Origin: Pseudomonadota bacterium
Lineage (GTDB): Bacteria > Pseudomonadota > Alphaproteobacteria > Azospirillales > Azospirillaceae
Direction of reading: 5' to 3'
DNA: 12,142 nucleotides
Assembly (NCBI GenBank): GCA_023416455.1
Contig: JAEZHQ010000365.1
Span: 1 to 12,142, forward strand
Below the pieces are notes generated by a model, which made no database searches, was not told where the DNA came from, and was given only the letters and a program-made list of their open reading frames with translations. Each line of letters starts with the position of its first letter. Within the stretch, counting starts at the first letter, position 1. The translations under genes and the position numbers were made by a program. This document shows positions 7,655 to 12,142 of the stretch, in pieces.

Positions 7655-8281
7655 TCAGCCGCCCCGGGGCAGGATCGCCGGCAGCGCCGAGGCGACCAGG
7701 ACCGCCGCGAAGGCGATGTTGATGATCCGGGACGCCCGCGGGTGGCTCAGCAGGCGCGTGAAGGAGGCGCCGGCCAGCAGCCAGGCAACGTGGATCAGGA
7801 CGATCATGCCCGTCAGGACGAGGGTCTTGACGGCCGCCTCCAGCGCCGGCGGCTGGATGCCCAGGCCGGCGCCCGCGAACACGGCGGCGATCGCCAGATA
7901 GGCTTTCGGGTTCGCCATCGCCAGCAGAAGCCCGCCCGTGAAGGCCGGGGGCCGCCGCTCGGCCGAGACCGCGAGGGGCGGGGCGGTGGCGATCCGATAA
8001 GCCAGATAGACGATGTAGGCGCCCGACAGGCCGATGAGGAGCGGGCCGAGACGGGGCTCGGACAGCAGGAGGGAGGCGGTGCCGGTCGCCACGACGAGCA
8101 GGACGACGGTCGTCCCGAAGACGACCCCCGCCAGGTAGGGGAGCGCGCGGCGGACGCCGAAGGCGCCCCCCACCGCGGTGACGCTGATCGTCGCCGGCCC
8201 CGGGCTGCCCATCACGACCAGCGCGGTTCCGAGCAGGGTGAGCAGCGAGGCCCCGGCCACGGCGTCAGGGGCGGTCGTCAT
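7655..8281 (-). CDS. LysE/RhtB family amino-acid exporter
   Basis: A 208-residue inner-membrane protein with about six hydrophobic segments, the usual size and layout of the LysE/RhtB family that exports amino acids or related metabolites. The N-terminal family signature is present as VVMGSPGPATISVTAVGGAF, with the SPGP motif at residues 26-29, and NPKAYLA (124-130) opens a later segment. The substrate cannot be read from sequence. The ATG at 8281 is chosen because the protein then begins just before the first membrane segment; it overlaps the 3' end of the cupin gene by 17 bases, so translation is probably coupled. A longer in-frame reading to 8452 would lie wholly inside the cupin gene and is rejected. 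Regulation is presumably by the divergent AraC-type protein. Confidence 0.92.
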   Translation of the reverse strand: MTTAPDAVAGASLLTLLGTALVVMGSPGPATISVTAVGGAFGVRRALPYLAGVVFGTTVVLLVVATGTASLLLSEPRLGPLLIGLSGAYIVYLAYRIATAPPLAVSAERRPPAFTGGLLLAMANPKAYLAIAAVFAGAGLGIQPPALEAAVKTLVLTGMIVLIHVAWLLAGASFTRLLSHPRASRIINIAFAAVLVASALPAILPRGG

Positions 8282-8609
8282 GCCCGGCCTCTCCGCCTTC
8301 CGGCCCGTAGAAGAAGACCCAGGTGGCGAAATCGTCCGTGAAGCCCTCGAAGCGGTGGGGGACGCCGGCCGGGACGAACAGCACCTCGCCTGGCTGGAAT
8401 GGCTGGCGGCGGTCGCCGCACAGGAAGTCCCCCGTGCCGGACACCACCACATACAGCTCGTCCCGGGAGTGCGGGGATTGCCGGTCCACCTTGTCCGGCT
8501 TGTAGATCTCCACCGAGAGCGAGCCGTGCCGGAACAGCTCGATGAACGGGGCGTCTCCGGCCGCGGCCAGTCGTGCGAGGGCGTTCGACGGAGTCATCCG
8601 GTCGGCCAT
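8265..8609 (-). CDS. Small cupin-domain protein
   Basis: A 114-residue single-domain cupin, a small beta-barrel that usually binds a metal. Motif 1 is PHSRDELYVVVSGTG (46-60) with His47, Glu51 and Gly58; the other canonical histidine of H-x-H is replaced by Ser45. Motif 2 is GEVLFVPAGVPHRFEGF (74-90) with P-x-G and His85. Three of four usual metal ligands are therefore visible. Many relatives are annotated only as cupin; enzymatic and sensing roles both occur, so no reaction is assigned. The ATG at 8609 is taken as start: AAGGAG (8627-8622) lies 12 bases upstream, a little far, but there is no better start. It is first in a two-gene unit with the exporter gene and is divergent from the araC-type gene 79 bases away. 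Confidence 0.87.
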   Translation of the reverse strand: MADRMTPSNALARLAAAGDAPFIELFRHGSLSVEIYKPDKVDRQSPHSRDELYVVVSGTGDFLCGDRRQPFQPGEVLFVPAGVPHRFEGFTDDFATWVFFYGPEGGEAGHDDRP

Positions 8610-8647
8610 GGTCTTCGTGGGCTCCTTCCCGCTGCGGGTGGCGAAAG

Positions 8648-8676
8648 ACCGGATGCCCCCGCCGGGGGAATCCGGT
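8648..8676. promoter_or_regulatory. 29-bp near-perfect palindrome in the cupin/AraC divergent promoter region
   Basis: The arms are ACCGGAT (8648-8654) with CCCCC (8656-8660), and GGGGG (8664-8668) with ATCCGGT (8670-8676), around the centre GCC. Twelve of thirteen arm positions pair; the exception is G8655 against A8669. It lies 12 bases upstream of the AraC-type ATG (8689) and 38 bases upstream of the cupin ATG (8609). It may be an operator for a dimeric regulator, or a leader hairpin that hides the only G-rich ribosome site of the regulator gene. Confidence 0.55.
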
Positions 8677-8688
8677 AGCGTTGCGACG

Positions 8689-9552
8689 ATGAGGAGCATA
8701 GCCCCGGACGGCCCGGTTCATCTTGAAGGCTTGTGCCAGCCGGCCAAGGGCGCCGGCGGGGCGCCGCGCCGGCTGCGGCTGGGCCGCGGCGCCCCGGGAA
8801 TCGAGCGGCTGGAGGCCGCCTTCGCCGGGCCGGCCTTCGCCCCGCACCGTCACGACACCTACGCCATCGGCCTGACGCTGGGGGGCGTGCAGACCTTCCG
8901 CTACCGCGGCGAGGCGCGCCATTGCCTTGCCGGCGAAGTGCACGTCCTTCATCCCGACGAACTGCACGACGGCGCCGCCGGCACCGCGGAGGGGTTCGCC
9001 TACCGGATCCTCTACATCGACCCCGCGCTGGTCCAGGAGGCGCTGGGCGGGCGGGCGCTGCCCTTCGTCGCCGACCCGGTGATCGGACGGCGGGAGGCTG
9101 TGCCCCTGCTGTCCTGGTGCCTGCGCGACCTCGACGAGGCCATCGACGAGCTTGGCCGGCTCGACATCACCCTGGCGGTCACCGGCCTGCTGGAGCGGCA
9201 CGCGGCGGGGCCGCGGATCCGGCAGCGGCCGCTCGCCCTCGACCGGCTGGAGCGGGTGCGGGACCTCATCGCCGCGGATCCGGCGGTGCAGCATCCGGTC
9301 CAGGCGTTCGAACGCGCCGCCGGTCTCGACCGGTGGACGCTCGCGCGCCAGTTCCGCGCCGCCTTCGGAACCAGCCCGACCCGCTTCCGCACCATGCGGC
9401 AGCTGGATCGCGCGCGCCAGCTGATGCGCGCCGGCATGCCTCTGGCCGCGGTGGCGCTTGAGGCGGGCTTCGCCGATCAAAGCCACCTGTCGAGGCTGTT
9501 CAAGCGGACCTACGGCCTGACCCCGTCGGCGTGGGTCGCCGCGCTGGCGTGA
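8689..9552 (+). CDS. AraC-family transcriptional regulator
   Basis: A 287-residue two-domain regulator. Residues about 40-120 form the AraC-type cupin ligand-binding domain (FAPHRHDTYAIGLTLGGV, with HRHDTY at 53-58, and GEVHVLHPDELHDG at 82-95). Residues about 185-283 form the double helix-turn-helix DNA-binding domain: AFERAAGLDRWTLARQFRAAFG is split here as AFERAAGLDRWT and LARQFRAAFG. The second helix-turn-helix follows as LAAVALEAGFADQSHLSRLF and ends with the family signature KRTYGLTPSAW. This layout is common next to LysE-type exporter genes, so it probably senses the exported compound and activates the cupin-exporter unit. The ATG at 8689 lacks a strong ribosome site; an in-frame ATG at 8653 lies within the palindrome and one at 8542 inside the cupin gene, so 8689 is preferred. 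It converges with the MocR-type gene. Confidence 0.92.
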   Translation: MRSIAPDGPVHLEGLCQPAKGAGGAPRRLRLGRGAPGIERLEAAFAGPAFAPHRHDTYAIGLTLGGVQTFRYRGEARHCLAGEVHVLHPDELHDGAAGTAEGFAYRILYIDPALVQEALGGRALPFVADPVIGRREAVPLLSWCLRDLDEAIDELGRLDITLAVTGLLERHAAGPRIRQRPLALDRLERVRDLIAADPAVQHPVQAFERAAGLDRWTLARQFRAAFGTSPTRFRTMRQLDRARQLMRAGMPLAAVALEAGFADQSHLSRLFKRTYGLTPSAWVAALA

Positions 9553-9573
9553 GGCCGCCGCTTCGGTTCGGCC
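9553..9573 (+). terminator. Possible hairpin terminator after the AraC-type gene
   Basis: Immediately after the stop, GGCCG plus CCG (9553-9560), loop CTT, CGG, a two-base bulge TT, then CGGCC (9569-9573) form an 8-pair stem. No T-run follows. The rest of the 151-base gap to the stop of the convergent gene shows only a 10-bp palindrome CCTGCGCAGG (9674-9683). Confidence 0.35.
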
Positions 9574-9703
9574 GCCCGTCTCCCCCATCCCACCCTGTTC
9601 AAGGCGGCCCGGCGGGTGCGGTCGGGGCGCGCGGCCGTTCCTGGACGACCCGCCCGCCCCTGGCCGCGCAACGCCTGCGCAGGGCAAACCGATTGATCCG
9701 GTG

Positions 9704-11116
9704 TCAGCAGGTCTCAAGTGTCCGCCGCAGCACATCCATGATCGCCGGATCGTCGAACTGCGCCACGTTGAATCGCATGAACGCCGCCGCGGATTGGGCC
9801 ACGCTGAACACATTCCCGGGGGCGAGAACCAGGTTTTCGGCAAGAGCCTTGCGTGCCAGGTTGGCGGAGTCGCATCCGTCCGGCAGCCTGCACCAGAGAT
9901 AGAACCCGCCGCGTGGCATGATCCAGGGTTCGATGCCAACGCTCCGGAGCCGCCCGGCCGCTTTCCGCCGTGCCCGCGCCAAACGGCGGCGCAAATCCTC
10001 CATGTGTTTTCGATACCGGCCACCCGACAGGACGCTGGCGATTAGTTCGGTCGAGAGCGGGGCAGGCCCGCCGAAGCTGGTCGCGACTTGCAGGTCGACA
10101 AGATCAGCGACCCAGTCCCTCCGCGCGGCGATATAGCCGCATCGCGCCGAAGCGGAGAGCGTCTTGGAGAAGCTTCCGATGCGGATGACGCGGTTCAGGC
10201 CGTCGAGAGCGGCCAAGCGCACTGACGGCTCCGGCTCAAAATCGGCAAAGATGTCGTCTTCCACGATGACCAGATCATGGATCGCCGCCAGGTTCAGCAG
10301 GCGATGCACGGTTTGCGCCGAAGGTGTGGCGCCGGTCGGGTTGTGGAGCGCGGAATTGGTGATGTAGAGGCGGGGGCGTTCCGCTTGGAGAACCGCCTCG
10401 AACGCTTGCGTATCCGGCCCCGTCGGCGTGTAAGGCACGCTGACGATCTTCACCTGATGGGCGCGCAGCAGCGCGCGGAAATTAAAGTAACAGGGATCGT
10501 CCAGCAGCACCGTGTCTCCGGGGCGGAGCAGGAAACGGCAGATCAGATCGACCGCCTGTGTTCCCGATGAGGTCAGCACAAGCTGCTCAGGCCCGATCTC
10601 GATCCCCTCGTCGGCAAAGCGCCCCATCAGGGTCCGGCGCAGCGCCATTGAGCCGTGCGAGTGGCCATAGTCCGACAGGATGGCGTTTTCGGATCGGGCG
10701 ACCGTCCGCAACGCCCGGCGCAGCTCCTCATGCGGCATCCAGTCCGGCGGCAGCCAGCCGCAGCCCGGTTTCAGTGTCGCGGCGTCGGCATCGAGCGACT
10801 GACGGGAGACCCAGAATGGATCGACCGCGCGTTCCGCCTGGGGCACATCCTGCGCCAGGGCCAGCGGCGGCAGGGCCGTCGCCGAGACAAAGAAGCCGGA
10901 GCCCGGCCGCGCACGGATCATGCCGTCCGCCGCCAGCCGGTCATAGGCTTCGACCACGGTGGAGGGGGAGACCCCCATCGTGTCGGCAAAGGCGCGGATG
11001 GACGGCAGACGGTCGCCGGGGCCGAGGGTGCGGTTGGCGATCCTCGCGCGGATCGCGTTCACGACGCTTGCCGTCCGACCGCCCGCGCGCGCGCCTCTCT
11101 GGAACTCCGACTTCAA
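9704..11116 (-). CDS. MocR/PdxR-type regulator (GntR winged helix fused to aminotransferase-like domain)
   Basis: A 470-residue fusion. Residues about 15-78 are a GntR-type winged helix (GDRLPSIRAFADTMGVSPST, then VVEAYDRLAADGMIRARPGSGFFV), and about 110-470 are a fold-type I aminotransferase domain that binds pyridoxal phosphate. PLP-site residues visible are Lys318 in SFSKTL (Schiff-base lysine), the HNPTG turn (259-263 region), Asp287/Asp288 in IVEDDIF and Arg448 in MRFN. Proteins of this build (GabR, PdxR, TauR) are transcription factors that sense PLP or an amino compound. The start is TTG at 11116: a TGA lies in frame five codons upstream, GAGAGG (11130-11125) stands 8 bases before it, and the winged helix begins soon after. 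An ATG at 11132 is in another frame. It is divergent from the transporter gene, the usual pairing, and probably controls it. G+C is lower than in the housekeeping block. Confidence 0.93.
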   Translation of the reverse strand: MKSEFQRGARAGGRTASVVNAIRARIANRTLGPGDRLPSIRAFADTMGVSPSTVVEAYDRLAADGMIRARPGSGFFVSATALPPLALAQDVPQAERAVDPFWVSRQSLDADAATLKPGCGWLPPDWMPHEELRRALRTVARSENAILSDYGHSHGSMALRRTLMGRFADEGIEIGPEQLVLTSSGTQAVDLICRFLLRPGDTVLLDDPCYFNFRALLRAHQVKIVSVPYTPTGPDTQAFEAVLQAERPRLYITNSALHNPTGATPSAQTVHRLLNLAAIHDLVIVEDDIFADFEPEPSVRLAALDGLNRVIRIGSFSKTLSASARCGYIAARRDWVADLVDLQVATSFGGPAPLSTELIASVLSGGRYRKHMEDLRRRLARARRKAAGRLRSVGIEPWIMPRGGFYLWCRLPDGCDSANLARKALAENLVLAPGNVFSVAQSAAAFMRFNVAQFDDPAIMDVLRRTLETC

Positions 11117-11222
11117 CTGTATGGCCTCTCATACCAATACGGTTTTATCAGATCGTATTGATCTGTACCTGATATGGCCAGCGATTTGCGTCCATATTCC
11201 CGCGCCGTGAAGGCGAGGTGGA
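11117..11222. promoter_or_regulatory. Operator/promoter region between the MocR-type regulator and the DMT transporter
   Basis: This 106-base gap is clearly A+T-rich for the window. It contains a perfect inverted repeat CAATACG (11135-11141) / CGTATTG (11154-11160); a second one TATCAG (11146-11151) / CTGATA (11169-11174); a direct repeat TATGGCC (11120-11126 and 11173-11179, 53 bases apart, about five helical turns); and ATACCA (11131-11136) with a looser GTACCT 34 bases on. ATACCA direct repeats are what I recall for GabR, a regulator of the same family. The transporter's ribosome site GAAGG/GAGG is at 11209-11218. I could not fix -10 and -35 boxes with confidence. Confidence 0.55.
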
Positions 11223-12092
11223 ATGGACGACATGAGATCATCACCGGGTGGCTGGGGCAGCGGCCTGATCGGTGTCATCATCTTCAGCGGCTCCCTCCCC
11301 GCCACCCGGGTGGCGGTCGCGGATTTCTCGCCCATGTTCCTGACCTCCGCACGCGCGGTCATCGCCGCGCTGCTGGGGACGGTGCTTCTGGTGCTGCTGC
11401 GGCAGGCGCGACCGGGACGGAACGACCTTCTGTCGCTGGGGATCGTTGCACTGGGCGTCGTGGTCGGTTTCCCGCTCCTGACGGCGCTGGCCCTCCGGCA
11501 CATCACCTCGGCGCATTCCATGGTCTTCATCGGGCTGCTTCCGTTGGCGACCGCCGTCTTCGCCGTGCTGCGCGGCGGCGAGCGGCCGAAACCGCTGTTC
11601 TGGCTGTTCTCCTGTCTTGGGAGCGCGACGGTGGCCGCCTTTGCGCTTTCGAGCGGCGGGTCGGATTCGTTGACCGGCGATCTTCTGATGATCGCGGCGA
11701 TAATCCTCTGCGGCCTCGGCTATGCGGAAGGCGCAAAACTGTCGCGTCGCCTGGGAGGATGGCAGGTCATTTCATGGGCGCTCGTGCTTTCCGCCCCGCT
11801 GATGCTGGTTCTGACGGTGACGGCTTTGCCGGCATCATGGGAAGGCGTCGCCGCACCGGCCTGGATCAGCCTCGTTTACGTCTCGGTGTTCTCGATGCTC
11901 CTGGGCTTCGTTTTCTGGTACCGCGGCCTCGCTCTCGGCGGAATCGCCCGCGTCGGACAGTTGCAACTGCTCCAGCCCTTCTTCGGCCTTGCCCTCGCCG
12001 GCTTGCTGCTCGGCGAGCCCGTGGCCTGGACCATGTTCGCGGCGACGGCGCTGATCGTCTTCTGCGTCGCCTTTGCGAAGAGGTTTGCCTGA
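11223..12092 (+). CDS. EamA/DMT-family transporter
   Basis: A 289-residue inner-membrane protein with about ten hydrophobic segments in two five-segment halves, the layout of the drug/metabolite transporter superfamily. Family features include SARAVIAALLGTVLLVLL (about 42-59) in the first half, ALRHITSAHSMVFIGLLPL at the end of segment 3 into 4 (90-108), and in the second half FWYRGLALGGIARVGQLQLL (231-250) followed by QPFFGLALAGLLLGE (251-265). The substrate is unknown; relatives move amino acids, amines or vitamins in or out. The ATG at 11223 has GAGG 4 bases and GAAGG 9 bases upstream; an ATG at 11232 is a possible alternative. It is divergent from the MocR-type gene, which probably regulates it. 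The bases after its stop (12093-12142) hold no identifiable gene or terminator. Confidence 0.93.
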   Translation: MDDMRSSPGGWGSGLIGVIIFSGSLPATRVAVADFSPMFLTSARAVIAALLGTVLLVLLRQARPGRNDLLSLGIVALGVVVGFPLLTALALRHITSAHSMVFIGLLPLATAVFAVLRGGERPKPLFWLFSCLGSATVAAFALSSGGSDSLTGDLLMIAAIILCGLGYAEGAKLSRRLGGWQVISWALVLSAPLMLVLTVTALPASWEGVAAPAWISLVYVSVFSMLLGFVFWYRGLALGGIARVGQLQLLQPFFGLALAGLLLGEPVAWTMFAATALIVFCVAFAKRFA

Positions 12093-12142
12093 CCACACGG
12101 CTTCAAACCCGCCAAGCAGGACGGCTGCACCATGGGGGCAAT

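Noticed and set aside
7655..8452. A longer LysE-type protein starting at 8452
   Set aside because: The added 57 residues lie wholly inside the cupin gene, are Ser/Arg-rich and have no membrane character; the family starts at the ATG at 8281.
8278..10023. A 581-codon minus-strand open frame opposite the AraC-type gene
   Set aside because: It crosses the palindrome and parts of four genes, with no family motif; an artefact of base composition.
10941..11132. Alternative ATG start at 11132 for the MocR-type protein
   Set aside because: It is in a different frame and yields a short Arg-rich peptide without the winged-helix sequence.

Overview
The window is about 70% G+C in most places and carries genes typical of a free-living alphaproteobacterium. 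FlaF is essentially confined to that class. Base composition, the MltA, RsmB-type and GuaA gene mix and the many promoter-like TTGAC elements fit an Azospirillum-like member of the Rhodospirillales; that placement is an inference from style, not from a marker gene. I found ten complete protein genes that I can name to family with good confidence, two more acetyltransferases of unknown substrate, one gene cut by the left edge, and no rRNA, tRNA, CRISPR array or insertion sequence. In all there are 12 complete genes and 1 partial gene.

Left part (1-3200): the 3' end of a family 9 (heptosyltransferase-type) glycosyltransferase runs into a good sigma70-type promoter whose -35 box contains the stop codon. 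This promoter leads to a flaF-like flagellar regulator gene with an unusual Pro/Ala/Asn tail. Facing it on the minus strand is a two-gene unit, mltA (outer-membrane lytic transglycosylase) and a GNAT acetyltransferase. A 322-bp divergent gap separates mltA from the next gene and holds a 27-bp tandem repeat with hairpin potential.

Middle (3200-7633, all plus strand): an RsmB/NOP2-type RNA m5C methyltransferase, a second GNAT acetyltransferase, guaA (GMP synthase, with its own probable promoter) and tag (3-methyladenine DNA glycosylase I). These are housekeeping functions: RNA modification, purine synthesis and alkylation repair.

Right part (7655-12142) is more accessory in character and consists of two regulator/transporter modules. 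Module 1 is a minus-strand cupin-LysE/RhtB exporter pair with a 17-bp gene overlap, divergent from an AraC-family activator. The short gap between them contains a 29-bp near-perfect palindrome. Module 2 is a MocR/PdxR-type regulator (GntR winged helix fused to an aminotransferase-like domain) divergent from an EamA/DMT transporter. The A+T-rich gap between them carries several repeats that look like operator half-sites. Module 2 has visibly lower G+C than the housekeeping block (about 60% in a sampled line against about 73%), which may mean later acquisition. Each module follows a widely seen logic, in which a small-molecule-sensing regulator controls a neighbouring exporter or permease. I see no convincing wholly new system; the most rewarding items are the two divergent operator regions and the repeat block upstream of mltA.
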